Assembly: GCA_040255525.1 (NCBI GenBank)
Contig: JBDZVD010000002.1
Location: 62,001-126,000, forward strand
Direction of reading: 5' to 3'
DNA length: 64,000 nt
DNA from: Rugosimonospora sp040255525
Lineage (GTDB): Bacteria; Actinomycetota; Actinomycetes; Mycobacteriales; Micromonosporaceae
Both the position numbers and the translations under genes were made by a program. Of this stretch, positions 25,006 to 32,966 are shown piece after piece. A model generated the notes under the pieces. It ran no database searches, was not told the DNA's origin, and was given only the letters and a program-made list of their open reading frames with translations. Every line of letters starts with the position of its first letter. Within the stretch, counting starts at the first letter, position 1.

Positions 25006-25932
25006 ATGACCATGCCGCAGTCGGGTGTCCGCCGCGTCGAACTGGCCCAGTTCCTGCGCAGCCGCCGGGCCAGGATCAGGCCGGACGACGTCGGCATCCC
25101 GACCGGGCTGCGCCGCCGCACTCCGGGCCTGCGCAGAGAGGAGGTCGCCCAGCTCGCCGGCGTCGGTGTGACCTGGTACACGTGGCTGGAGCAGGGCCGG
25201 CCGATCAACGCGAGCGTGCAGATCCTCGACGCCATCGCCCGTACCCTGCGGCTGGACTACGCCGAACGGGAGCACCTGTACCGGCTCGCCGAGGTACCCG
25301 CGGTCCCCGCCGAACGGGTGTCCGAAGAGGTGCGCCCCGAGGTGCAGTCGGTGCTGGACAACCTCGTGCCCCTGCCCGCCGTGGTCTACAGCGGCCGGTA
25401 CGACCTGCTCGCCTGGAACCGCACCTACGCCGCCCTGCTGCCGTCCGCGGTCGCCGCCGCGCCACAGGAGCGCAACGTCCTCTGGCAGCTGTTCACGGTG
25501 CCCGGCTGCTGTTCGGCGATCAGCCGCCGGGAGGTCGAACTGCCCCGGCTGGTGGCGACGTTCCGGGCGGCGTTCGCCCGGCACCTCGGCGAGCCGTCCT
25601 GGACCGGGTTCGTCCGCCGGCTGTGCGCGGTCAGCCCGGAGTTCGCCGAGATGTGGGCGAATCACGAGGTGGCCGGTCCGCGCAATCAGTTGAAGACCTT
25701 CCAGAACGTCCTCGGTAGGTCGCTGTCGACCGTGTCCACCAGTTTCGCGGTGTCCGCGACCCCGGAGGCGCGGATGGTGGTCTACACCCCGGTCGACGAG
25801 CAGGCCCGTCAGCTGCTCGAACTGGTCACGCTCAACCCGCCGGGCGAGGTCGGCTGCGCGGAGCACCGGCACCCGGCGGATGCGCCGGCCCCGGTGTCCG
25901 CCGCCCCCGATTCCGCTAAGTTGAGCGCGTGA
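25006..25932 (+). CDS. XRE-type regulator with MmyB-like domain
   Basis: 308 residues. The helix-turn-helix near residues 12-75 has LRRRTPGLRREEVAQLAGVG and TWYTWLEQGRPINASVQIL, the exact layout of the actinobacterial HTH_31/MmyB group. A second domain from about residue 105 (YDLLAWNRTYAALLP, GPRNQLKTFQNVLG) is the MmyB-like ligand-binding domain, thought to bind a small hydrophobic molecule. It probably represses or activates the divergent exporter. The stop overlaps the dapB start by four bases (GTGA), an odd coupling of a drug regulator to lysine synthesis. Confidence 0.88.
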   Translation: MTMPQSGVRRVELAQFLRSRRARIRPDDVGIPTGLRRRTPGLRREEVAQLAGVGVTWYTWLEQGRPINASVQILDAIARTLRLDYAEREHLYRLAEVPAVPAERVSEEVRPEVQSVLDNLVPLPAVVYSGRYDLLAWNRTYAALLPSAVAAAPQERNVLWQLFTVPGCCSAISRREVELPRLVATFRAAFARHLGEPSWTGFVRRLCAVSPEFAEMWANHEVAGPRNQLKTFQNVLGRSLSTVSTSFAVSATPEARMVVYTPVDEQARQLLELVTLNPPGEVGCAEHRHPADAPAPVSAAPDSAKLSA

Positions 25933-26687
25933 CTGATGAGCGCGAACCGATCCGGGTAGGCGTCCTGGGGGCGCGGGGCCGGATGGGCGCCGAAGCCTGC
26001 CGTGCCGTCGACGCGGCGGACGGCATGGAACTGGTAGCGATGATCGACCAGGGCGACGGGTTGTTCAGCGCGTCGGACGCCGCCGCCGAGGTCGTGGTGG
26101 ACTTCACCACGCCCGACGTGGTGATGGACAACCTGCACTGGTGCATCGACCAGGGGATCAACGTGGTCGTCGGGACCAGCGGGTTCACCGAGCACCGGCT
26201 CGACCGGGTGCGCACCTGGCTGTCCCACAAGCCGGGGGTCGGCGTCGTCATCGCGCCCAACTTCGCGGTCGGCGCGGTGCTCATGATGGAGTTCGCGGCG
26301 CGTGCCGCGCGGTTCTTCGAGTCCGTCGAGATCATCGAGCAGCACCACCCGAAGAAGGTGGACGCGCCGAGCGGTACGGCGCTGAACACGGCGTCGCTGA
26401 TCGCGGCGGCCCGCGCCGAGGCAGGGCTGGGCGACGTACCGGACGCGACGAAGGACGAGATGGACGGCGCCCGTGGTGCCCGGGTGAACGGGATCCACGT
26501 GCACTCGGTACGGGCGACCGGGCTGGTGGCGCACCAGGAGGTGCTGTTCGGCACGGTCGGGGAGACGCTGACGATCCGGCACGACTCGTACGACCGGGCG
26601 TCGTTCATGCCCGGCGTGCTGCTGGCGATCCGGTCAGTCGTGAAGCGTCCCGGCCTCACCGTCGGGCTCGGCACCCTTCTCGACTGA
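25929..26687 (+). CDS. dapB: 4-hydroxy-tetrahydrodipicolinate reductase
   Basis: 252 residues. DapB reduces the DapA product with NAD(P)H in diaminopimelate/lysine synthesis. The Rossmann loop is VGVLGARGRMGAEACRAV; VVVDFTTPDVVMDNL and VVVGTSGFTEHRL follow. The catalytic signature is EIIEQHHPKKVDAPSGTA, with the His-His and Lys of the family. RASFMPGVLLAIRSV is near the end. The last 54 bp overlap a convergent GNAT gene on the other strand. Confidence 0.96.
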   Translation: MTDEREPIRVGVLGARGRMGAEACRAVDAADGMELVAMIDQGDGLFSASDAAAEVVVDFTTPDVVMDNLHWCIDQGINVVVGTSGFTEHRLDRVRTWLSHKPGVGVVIAPNFAVGAVLMMEFAARAARFFESVEIIEQHHPKKVDAPSGTALNTASLIAAARAEAGLGDVPDATKDEMDGARGARVNGIHVHSVRATGLVAHQEVLFGTVGETLTIRHDSYDRASFMPGVLLAIRSVVKRPGLTVGLGTLLD

Positions 26688-27305
26688 GTCGCTGCCCTCG
26701 CCGGGCCGGCCGACCGCCTCGCTCGCGGGCTCGGCGGGACTGGCCACCGCCAGCGACACGTGCAGGCGCACCTGCGGTACCAGCAGATCCTCGACGTCCA
26801 GCGCCCGGGTCGCGCCGTCCGGCTGCCACCCGGCGGTGGTCAGGAAGTCGATGGTCGCTTTGTCCTGCTCGTACGCCCAGGCCACCGCCGTGTCGAAGCC
26901 GTCCTGCCGCCAGAAGTCGACGGCGGCGGAGAGCAGCCGGCTGCCGTGCCCGCGCCGGCCCCACCTCGGCTCCACCAGCAGGTCCGTGATCGCCGCGACA
27001 TCGTCCCCGAGTGCGCTCGGGTCCTCCTCCGCAGCCAGCGCGGCTTCGTCCGGTGGCCCGGCCGCCAGGAACCCCACCAGGTAAGATTGATCAGCTTGCT
27101 CCACGGCCACCAGGAGGCGGTGCCGGTCGGACGGCGGGCTGAGCACGGCCTCCCGCCACCGCTGCGCCATCCACTCCTCGTCGAGCTGGTCGAGAACGTG
27201 CCTGGGCAGCAGCCGCCGGTAGGCGGTGCGCCAGGTGGACAGCTGAATCCGTGCGATCTCACCGGTGTCCTCGGGACGGGCCGGTCGGACGTACCCGAGC
27301 GCCAT
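26634..27305 (-). CDS. GNAT family N-acetyltransferase
   Basis: 223 residues. GYVRPARPEDTGEIARIQLS starts a GNAT fold; AITDLLVEPRWGRRGHGSRL is motif A with the acetyl-CoA loop R-x-x-G-x-G/A form, followed by AVAWAYEQDKATIDFLTTAGW (motif B). It probably acetylates a small molecule or an amino group on a protein. The C-terminus runs 54 bp into the opposite strand of dapB. The ATG has TAGGCT six bases upstream and no ribosome-binding site, so a leaderless mRNA is likely. Confidence 0.82.
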   Translation of the reverse strand: MALGYVRPARPEDTGEIARIQLSTWRTAYRRLLPRHVLDQLDEEWMAQRWREAVLSPPSDRHRLLVAVEQADQSYLVGFLAAGPPDEAALAAEEDPSALGDDVAAITDLLVEPRWGRRGHGSRLLSAAVDFWRQDGFDTAVAWAYEQDKATIDFLTTAGWQPDGATRALDVEDLLVPQVRLHVSLAVASPAEPASEAVGRPGEGSDSVEKGAEPDGEAGTLHD

Positions 27306-27461
27306 GGGCTTAGCCTACGGGGGCGAGCCGGCGGAGATCGCCTGGGCCGTCCGGCGGCCGGGATCCGGCTTCCGCAGGCCGGTCTTCGTGGGCCGGGGTC
27401 GGACGGCTCGGGGGGAGGTAGCACGCCGTGGGTAGGCGGCGTGCGGAGCTGGAGGGACACA

Positions 27462-28919
27462 GTGGGTCGCCGTACCGAACGACCGGTCTGGCTCGGGTCT
27501 GGCGCCGCGCGACGACCCGGACGCGCCGTCGCCCGGCAGGTCGCCGTCGTCGTGGTCCTGGCCGCCGCGGCGTTCGCCTTCCTCGCCGCGTACGCGACCC
27601 GGCACGGCTTTTTCGACCTGAAGGTCTACTACGGGGCCACGAACTACTGGGCGCACGGCCACGGCGAGATCTACGACTACCTGAAGCCGCTGAGCAAGTA
27701 CGGCTACACGTACCCGCCGTTCGCCGCGCTGACCATGCTGCCCATGGCGGTGCTGCCCTGGGCTGCCACGATCGTGATCAGCGTGGCGGCCACCGTGGCG
27801 GTGACCCTGTTGATCATCAAGTGGTTCATGCGCCCGGTGATCGACCGGTACCGGTGGACCCCGTGGTTCACCGTCGCCGTGGTGGCCGTGTCCGCCGCGG
27901 TCTTCGAGCCGCTCCGCGAGACGGTCAACTTCGGCCAGGTGAACATGCTCCTGGTGTTCCTCGTGGTGGCGGACCTGATCGTGCTGGTGTACGACCGGTC
28001 TCCGGCCTCGCCGGGCAGCCCGGCCCGCGGCTGGGGCGGGATCGGCATCGGCCTTGCCACCGCCATCAAGCTGACTCCCGGCGTGTTCATCCTGTATCTG
28101 CTGCTGGCCCGCAAGTTCCGGGCGGCGGCCGTCTCGATCGCCACCGCCGGGGGCGCCACGATCGTCGCCGCCCTGGTCGCCCCGCACGCCTCGCGGATCT
28201 TCTGGACCGACGCGGTGTTCGACACCGACCGGGTCGGCTCCCTGTCGTACATCTCCAACCAGTCGCTGGAGGGGTTCACGGCCCGGCTGAACCCGGCCCA
28301 CCCCAACACCGTGGTGTGGGGCGTGCTGGTGCTGGCCGCGCTGGCCGCCTGGGGGTGGCGGCTATGCCGGACGCTGCTGCTCGGCGACGACCTTGCCGGC
28401 CTGGCGCTGACCGGAGTGCTGGGCTGCCTGATCAGCCCGGTGACCTGGGTCCACCACCTGGTCTGGCTGCTGCCGGCGATGTTGCTGCTGGTCTGCCGGG
28501 CGCTGCTGGCCGACGGCCGCCGCCGGATCCGCCTGTTGCTGTTCACGCTGGCCCTGTACGTGTTGCTGTCCAGCAAGCTGGTCTGGCCGTACGACAACCA
28601 CTTCACCGGCTGGGGCATGCTGTTCAGCAACGCGTACGTGCTGGCCAGCGTCGTGCTGCTGGGGTGCCTGCCGTTGTCGGGCAGCGCCCGGCCGGCGGCC
28701 TCCGGCGGGCCGGCCGCGGTGCGGGAACGGACCGAGCCGGACGTGGCCGAGCCGCAGCGGGCGGGATCAGCCCGGGCGGTTGCTGCAACGGATCTCGGCA
28801 AGGTGGATGAGACCGCCGTCGGGGTGCCGCATCGGGTACGTGGCCGTGGCGCCGTCGGGATGGAAGCCGAGACGCGCGTAGAACCGGCGGGCGGAGAGGT
28901 TCGCCTCCAGCACCCATAG
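27462..28919 (+). CDS. GT87-type polyprenyl-phosphate mannosyltransferase-like membrane protein
   Basis: 485 residues from a GTG with GGAGGG five bases upstream. It has about ten transmembrane segments. FFDLKVYYGATNYWAHGHGE is the first-loop Asp motif of the GT87 (DUF2029) family, followed by YGYTYPPFAALTMLP, NFGQVNMLL and IKLTPGVFILYLLLA. Mycobacterial GT87 enzymes add mannose to cell-envelope glycolipids from polyprenyl donors; this one is inferred to be similar. The last 80 residues after the final helix are hydrophilic, and the final 51 codons overlap a convergent GNAT gene, so the native stop may have been lost. Confidence 0.85.
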   Translation: MGRRTERPVWLGSGAARRPGRAVARQVAVVVVLAAAAFAFLAAYATRHGFFDLKVYYGATNYWAHGHGEIYDYLKPLSKYGYTYPPFAALTMLPMAVLPWAATIVISVAATVAVTLLIIKWFMRPVIDRYRWTPWFTVAVVAVSAAVFEPLRETVNFGQVNMLLVFLVVADLIVLVYDRSPASPGSPARGWGGIGIGLATAIKLTPGVFILYLLLARKFRAAAVSIATAGGATIVAALVAPHASRIFWTDAVFDTDRVGSLSYISNQSLEGFTARLNPAHPNTVVWGVLVLAALAAWGWRLCRTLLLGDDLAGLALTGVLGCLISPVTWVHHLVWLLPAMLLLVCRALLADGRRRIRLLLFTLALYVLLSSKLVWPYDNHFTGWGMLFSNAYVLASVVLLGCLPLSGSARPAASGGPAAVRERTEPDVAEPQRAGSARAVAATDLGKVDETAVGVPHRVRGRGAVGMEAETRVEPAGGEVRLQHP

Positions 28920-29297
28920 CCGCACCTCGTCCCGGCCCCGCTCGGCGAGCCGTTCCAGGGCGGCCGTCGTCAGCCTCCGGCCCGCCCCGGTACGCCAGGC
29001 GGCCGGGTCCACGTAGAGCGCGACGATCTCGCCCACCTTCTCGTCGAGCGCCGGGCCGTCCCGGTACGGGCCGAGGGTCACGTACCCCACGGTGGTCCCG
29101 GCCTCGGTCGCGAGGAGGGTCTCCTGCCGGCTCGGCTCGGCCATCCGCTGCCGGTACCGTGCCGCGCGGAGCCGGACATCCATGGCCGAGAGCACCTCAT
29201 CGGGCACGATCCCGGCGTACGCCCGCTGCCAGCACTCCACATTGATCCGCACGATGTCCTGCGCATCGTCTGGAGTCGCGGTACGTAGCGTCAGCAT
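28767..29297 (-). CDS. GNAT family N-acetyltransferase
   Basis: 176 residues. It begins MLTLRTATPDDAQDIVRINV, and motif A is GEIVALYVDPAAWRTGAGRR. Motif B is RLWVLEANLSARRFYARLGF, a standard GNAT end. It transfers acetyl from acetyl-CoA to an unknown amine. The ATG has TACCCT seven bases upstream and no ribosome-binding site, so it is probably leaderless. Because the conserved C-terminus reads clearly here, this strand is the better supported one in the 153-bp overlap with the GT87 gene. Confidence 0.85.
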   Translation of the reverse strand: MLTLRTATPDDAQDIVRINVECWQRAYAGIVPDEVLSAMDVRLRAARYRQRMAEPSRQETLLATEAGTTVGYVTLGPYRDGPALDEKVGEIVALYVDPAAWRTGAGRRLTTAALERLAERGRDEVRLWVLEANLSARRFYARLGFHPDGATATYPMRHPDGGLIHLAEIRCSNRPG

Positions 29298-29396
29298 GGC
29301 GGCGAGGGTAGCGGCTCCCGCCGGGGCCCCGGGAAGCACAGCCGGAGCGGAAATGTCGTATCCGGCGGTTAATCTGCGGGCACCATGAACCAGGTT

Positions 29397-29585
29397 GCGG
29401 CTGCCAGCGGTGCCGAGGGACGAGGCGCCGCGGTCAAGCGGCCGCTTCGGGAGGACAGGGCGGCCGCCAGTGGTGCCGAGGGACGAGGTGCCGCGGTCAA
29501 GCGGCCGCTTCGGGAGGACAGGGCGGCCGCGAGCGGTGCCGAGGGACGAGGTGCCGCGGTCAAGCGGCCGTTTCGGGTGGAGGAA
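29397..29585 (+). repeat. Three tandem 63-bp repeats before the YcaQ-like gene
   Basis: Copies lie at 29397-29459, 29460-29522 and 29523-29585. The first two differ at only a few positions; the third diverges at its end, where CGGGAGGACAGG becomes CGGGTGGAGGAA and supplies the ribosome-binding site of the next gene. Each copy has GCGGCCGC-like ends and a TCAAGCGGCCG core. The period is a multiple of three, so several frames stay open through it. It fills the gap between a minus-strand GNAT gene and the plus-strand YcaQ-like gene. Confidence 0.92.
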
Positions 29586-29586
29586 A

Positions 29587-30828
29587 ATGTCAGGCCCACG
29601 AGTGCTCGACTCGCTGTCCGTCGCCCAGGCCCGCCGCATCTCGCTGGCCGCGCAGGGCTTCCTCGACCCCGTACCCGCGGGCGCCGTCGACCGCCGGCAC
29701 CTGCGCCGGGTGCTGGGTCGGCTTGGGCTGCTACAGATGGATTCGGTCAACGTCCTCCAGCGCGCGCACTACCTGCCGCTCTACAGCAGGTTGGGGCCTT
29801 ACCCGACAGCGCTGCTCGACCGCGCCGCGTACCGGCGCGACCGCGAGCTGTTCGAGTACTGGGGGCACGAAGCCTCGCTGCTGCCCGTCGACCTGCACCC
29901 GTACCTGCGCTGGCGGATGGCCGAGCAGCACTCCTGGGGCGGGGTCAACCGGCTGGCCCGCGACCGGCCGGGGCTGATCGAGTGGGTGCGCGAGGAGGTG
30001 GCCGGGAAGGGGCCGCTGACCGCGGCGCAGATCGAGGCCGACGCGCCCCGGCGCACCGCGCAGTGGGGCTGGAACTGGTCGGACGCCAAGACCGCGCTGG
30101 AGTGGCTGTTCTGGCGGGGTGAGGTGCTGGTCAGCCGCCGTAACACGTCGTTCGCCCGGGTCTACGACATTCCGGAGCGCATCCTGCCGCGCGCGGTTCT
30201 CGACGCGCCCACTCCGGATCCGGCCGACGCGTTCCGGGAACTGGTCCGGCGCTCCGCGATGTCGCTGGGCGTGGCCGCGGAGCCGGACCTGCGCGACTAC
30301 TTCCGGCTGCCGCTGCTGCCCGCCCGGATGGCCGTCGCCGATCTGGTGGAGGCGGGTGAGCTGATCCCGGTCTCGGTGGCCGGCTGGAAGGTGCCGGCCT
30401 ACCTGCATCGCGATGCCCGCCTGCCGCGCCGGATCCGGGCCAGCACGCTGGTCAGCCCGTTCGACCCGGTGGTGTGGAAGCGGGACCGCACGGAGCGGCT
30501 GTTCGACTTCACGTACCGGATCGAGATCTACACGCCGGCCGCCCAGCGCGTCTACGGCTACTACGTGCTGCCCTTCCTGCTCGGCGACCGGTTGGTGGCG
30601 CGGGTGGACCTGAAGGCCGACCGCGCCGCGTCCGTGCTGCGGGTGCCCGCGGCCTGGGCCGAGCCGAAGGCTCCGCCGGAGACCGCCGCGGCGCTGGCCG
30701 CGGAGCTGTACCGGCTTGCCGGTTGGTTGGGGCTGGGCGAGGTGGCGGCGCCGGAGCGCGGCGATCTGGCCGGACCGCTCTGGGCTGAGCTGACCGAGCA
30801 GCCGGCGGGCGACGCCGGTGTAGGTTGA
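29587..30828 (+). CDS. Winged-helix DNA glycosylase-like protein (YcaQ/AlkX family)
   Basis: 413 residues from an ATG with GGAGGAA just upstream. It has LSVAQARRISLAAQGFLDP at the start and RVLGRLGLLQMDSVNVLQRA, the QxD-type core of HTH_42/YcaQ proteins. YWGHEASLLPVDLHPYLRW and LVSPFDPVVWKRDRTERLF complete the conserved set. E. coli YcaQ unhooks DNA interstrand crosslinks, and Streptomyces AlkZ resists azinomycin, so this protein may repair crosslinks or bulky adducts. The longer frame that reads through the 63-bp repeats gives a repetitive N-terminus without family support, so the short start is preferred. Confidence 0.88.
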   Translation: MSGPRVLDSLSVAQARRISLAAQGFLDPVPAGAVDRRHLRRVLGRLGLLQMDSVNVLQRAHYLPLYSRLGPYPTALLDRAAYRRDRELFEYWGHEASLLPVDLHPYLRWRMAEQHSWGGVNRLARDRPGLIEWVREEVAGKGPLTAAQIEADAPRRTAQWGWNWSDAKTALEWLFWRGEVLVSRRNTSFARVYDIPERILPRAVLDAPTPDPADAFRELVRRSAMSLGVAAEPDLRDYFRLPLLPARMAVADLVEAGELIPVSVAGWKVPAYLHRDARLPRRIRASTLVSPFDPVVWKRDRTERLFDFTYRIEIYTPAAQRVYGYYVLPFLLGDRLVARVDLKADRAASVLRVPAAWAEPKAPPETAAALAAELYRLAGWLGLGEVAAPERGDLAGPLWAELTEQPAGDAGVG

Positions 30829-30860
30829 GGATGTCCGCGCGAGTGGAGTCGGAGGGTGAC

Positions 30861-31403
30861 ATGAGCCAGGTGGTACCGCAGCCAGCGATGCTTCCCGACC
30901 ACGGTCACGACCATCCGCACGTGCCGCAGGTCTACGTGCTCGCGCCGGCGCGGTCCACCGACCCGGTGAGCAGGTTGTTCATCCGCGTGTTCGCGAAGGT
31001 GCCGGCGTGGGCCACCCCGCTCGCGGTGCTCGTGTGCTTCCTCGGCGGGGTCGGGTATGTCCTGGTCACCGACCCCACCGACGCCGGCGCGTTCGCCAGC
31101 CCCACTTGCCTGGTCCGGCTCACCACCGGCTTCGACTGCCCGGGCTGCGGGGGCACCCGCGCGTTCTGGTTCCTGTTGCACGGCAACATCCCGGCCGCCG
31201 CCCGGTCGCACCTGCTGGCCGTGTTCGCCGCCCCGTTCCTGGTCTACTGGTACGTCGCCTGGCTCGCCGACACGGCGTTCAAGCGGAAGCTTCCTCCGCT
31301 GCGCCTGTCGTCGAAGGCCATCTCGATCTTCCTGGCCGCGTGGGGCGTGTTCACCATCGTGCGCAACCTGCCATGGGCGCCCTTCAACTGGTTCTTCGTC
31401 TGA
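30861..31403 (+). CDS. DUF2752 membrane protein
   Basis: 180 residues from an ATG with GGAGGG five bases upstream. A His-rich cytoplasmic head (HGHDHPH) is followed by three or four hydrophobic segments. CLVRLTTGFDCPGCGGTRAF is the DUF2752 signature with its CPxCGxTRA core. The function of the family is unknown; the paired Cys suggests metal or redox binding. It follows the YcaQ-like gene by 32 bp and may be co-transcribed. Confidence 0.85.
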   Translation: MSQVVPQPAMLPDHGHDHPHVPQVYVLAPARSTDPVSRLFIRVFAKVPAWATPLAVLVCFLGGVGYVLVTDPTDAGAFASPTCLVRLTTGFDCPGCGGTRAFWFLLHGNIPAAARSHLLAVFAAPFLVYWYVAWLADTAFKRKLPPLRLSSKAISIFLAAWGVFTIVRNLPWAPFNWFFV

Positions 31404-31469
31404 CCCGAAAATCGGTCCGGCGCCGGCCGGAAGCGGGCCGGTGAGGGCCCGCCCCGAGCCGCGGGTGGG

Positions 31470-32282
31470 TCACGCCGCTGCCGTCGCGGCGAGCACCCGG
31501 TGAATGTCGATGTCGCCGCTCGCGCTGCGCAGGGTGAGCGTGAGGTCCGGTTGGCCACCGGCCGCCGGCCCGCCGGACATGTCCAGGTCGGTCAGCGTGC
31601 GCCCGGACGCCGTGATGACGTCGAGCCAGACGCTCGTGCCCCGCGCCACGCCGACGTTGAGGCCCCCGGAGGCCGTCTTCAGCTTGATCGCGCCACGCCG
31701 GGCGCAGCCGACGCTGATCGTGCCGGAGGCCGAGGACGCCTGGACCGAGGCTCCCGCCTCGTCGATCGTCAAGTCTCCACTCGTGACGTGTGCCGTCACA
31801 TCGCCGCCGGCTAGTGTCAAGGTGATGTCACCGGAGGCGGCATCGGTGCTGGCGTTGCCGTCGACCCGGTCCACCAGGACGTGACCGCTGGCCGTCTTCA
31901 CGGCCGCGTCCCCGCTGACGTGTTCGACCGCGACGTCACCGGACGCGCTCTTGACCCGGGCGTCGGCGTACCGGCCGCGGCACCGGATGTCCGCCGACGC
32001 CACCTTGACCTCCAGCGTGCAGTCCAGCGGTACCCGGACGTCGACGCGGACCTTCGCGTGTCGCCGCAGCAGCCAGCCGCTAGCCTCCGGCGTCTCGATC
32101 ACCAGCCGGTCGCCTACCAGCTCGACGGTGGTGCGTGCGGCGGTGTCCCGGGAGGCGTCGCTGTCGTCCCATGGTGTGACGCTGACGGCCGCCGTGTCGC
32201 GCGGCTCGGCGGTGATGTCCACGCCTCCGGCGGCGACGTGGACGCTGACGGTGATCGGTGCGGGGCAGGGAAACTCGGGCAT
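31470..32282 (-). CDS. DUF4097 beta-strand repeat protein
   Basis: 270 residues made almost wholly of short strands in a repeating pattern: VKVASADIRCRGRYADARV, KSASGDVAVEHVSGDAAV, KTASGHVLVDRVDGNA, SASGTISVG, TASGGLNVG, TASGRTLTDL, SASGDIDIH. The ASGD turn repeats about every 16-20 residues, giving a right-handed beta-solenoid as in DUF4097/bactofilin-like adhesin folds. There is no signal peptide, so it is likely cytoplasmic. GGAAGGA precedes the ATG. It lies downstream of an RHH regulator on the same strand. Its function is unknown. Confidence 0.82.
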   Translation of the reverse strand: MPEFPCPAPITVSVHVAAGGVDITAEPRDTAAVSVTPWDDSDASRDTAARTTVELVGDRLVIETPEASGWLLRRHAKVRVDVRVPLDCTLEVKVASADIRCRGRYADARVKSASGDVAVEHVSGDAAVKTASGHVLVDRVDGNASTDAASGDITLTLAGGDVTAHVTSGDLTIDEAGASVQASSASGTISVGCARRGAIKLKTASGGLNVGVARGTSVWLDVITASGRTLTDLDMSGGPAAGGQPDLTLTLRSASGDIDIHRVLAATAAA

Positions 32283-32337
32283 GGTCGTTCGTCCTTCCGG
32301 GCGTGAGCTTTGCTGGGGTGTTGCCCGCCGCCGGGCA

Positions 32338-32447
32338 GCGGTGGCGGGCGGTGCCTGGCGGCGGTGGCGGGCGGTGCCTAGCGGCGGTGGCGGCTGTATC
32401 TGGCGGCGGCGGGCGGCGATCCGGCGGCGGTGGGCGGCCTGCGCTGG
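32338..32447. repeat. Degenerate 21-23-bp tandem repeats between RHH and DUF4097 genes
   Basis: About five units start with GCGGTGGCGGGC. Two 23-bp units (32338-32360 and 32361-32383) differ by one base, then units of 22 and 21 bp are more diverged. They fill most of the 189-bp gap between the RHH gene and the DUF4097 gene and would lie in the leader of the second gene. The strongly G-rich plus strand (C-rich transcript) is unusual. Confidence 0.75.
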
Positions 32448-32471
32448 CCGGGGTGGCGGTGCGGGTGCGGC

Positions 32472-32966
32472 TCAGGCCTGGGCGTATCCGGTCAGCCGCC
32501 GGCCGAAGGCGCGCGGCGGGCTCGGTTGCCCGGGCTGGTCGGGACCGCTTCGACGCAGCGCACCGGCGACCGCCCGGACCAGCCAGGCGTTGACCGAGAC
32601 GCTCTCGGCCGACGCTGCGCGCTCCACCTGGTCTTTGATGTGCTCCGGCAGGCGCAGCGTGATCCGGGCGACATCCCCGGTCTCCGCCACCGGCGCCACC
32701 GGCGGCGCCGTCTCGTCGGCCACGGCGACCTCGGTCACCACGAACTCGGCGTCGCGACCGCGGAGGCGCACCTCGATGCTGGCGGAGCCGAGCCGTGTGG
32801 TGATCTCCGCAGCCGCGTCGGAGAGCAGTTCCAGCATGGTCAGCCGGGCCGAGGCGTCCAGCGAGCCGGTGAGCAGGTCGGCCGCGCTGCGAACGTCCGG
32901 GCCGCCGGCCGCGGCGCTGGCGCTGAGGTCCCGCCGCAGCGAGTCGAGATACGGGGTGAGATCCAT
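32472..32966 (-). CDS. Ribbon-helix-helix (HicB/Arc-type) DNA-binding protein
   Basis: 164 residues. Residues about 100-138 (RITLRLPEHIKDQVERAASA then ESVSVNAWLVRAVAGAL) form a typical RHH domain: one DNA-contacting strand and two helices with the SVNAWLV turn. An N-terminal domain of about 95 residues (DLTPYLDSLRRDLSASAAAG, RLTMLELLSDAAAEITTRLG) has no family I recognise. No toxin gene is adjacent; the partner is the DUF4097 gene downstream, so it is more likely a local regulator than a HicAB antitoxin. A CATAGT hexamer six bases before the ATG fits a leaderless mRNA, and three operator-like boxes cover its promoter. Confidence 0.8.
   Translation of the reverse strand: MDLTPYLDSLRRDLSASAAAGGPDVRSAADLLTGSLDASARLTMLELLSDAAAEITTRLGSASIEVRLRGRDAEFVVTEVAVADETAPPVAPVAETGDVARITLRLPEHIKDQVERAASAESVSVNAWLVRAVAGALRRSGPDQPGQPSPPRAFGRRLTGYAQA

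Noticed and set aside
29395..29586. N-terminal extension of the YcaQ-like protein through the 63-bp repeats
   Set aside because: The repeats keep several frames open only because 63 is a multiple of three; a ribosome-binding site and the family start lie at 29587.
32472..32966. HicAB toxin-antitoxin system
   Set aside because: The RHH domain is HicB-like, but no HicA-type or other small toxin gene lies on either side, and the N-terminal domain is not a HicB partial RNase H fold that I can recognise.
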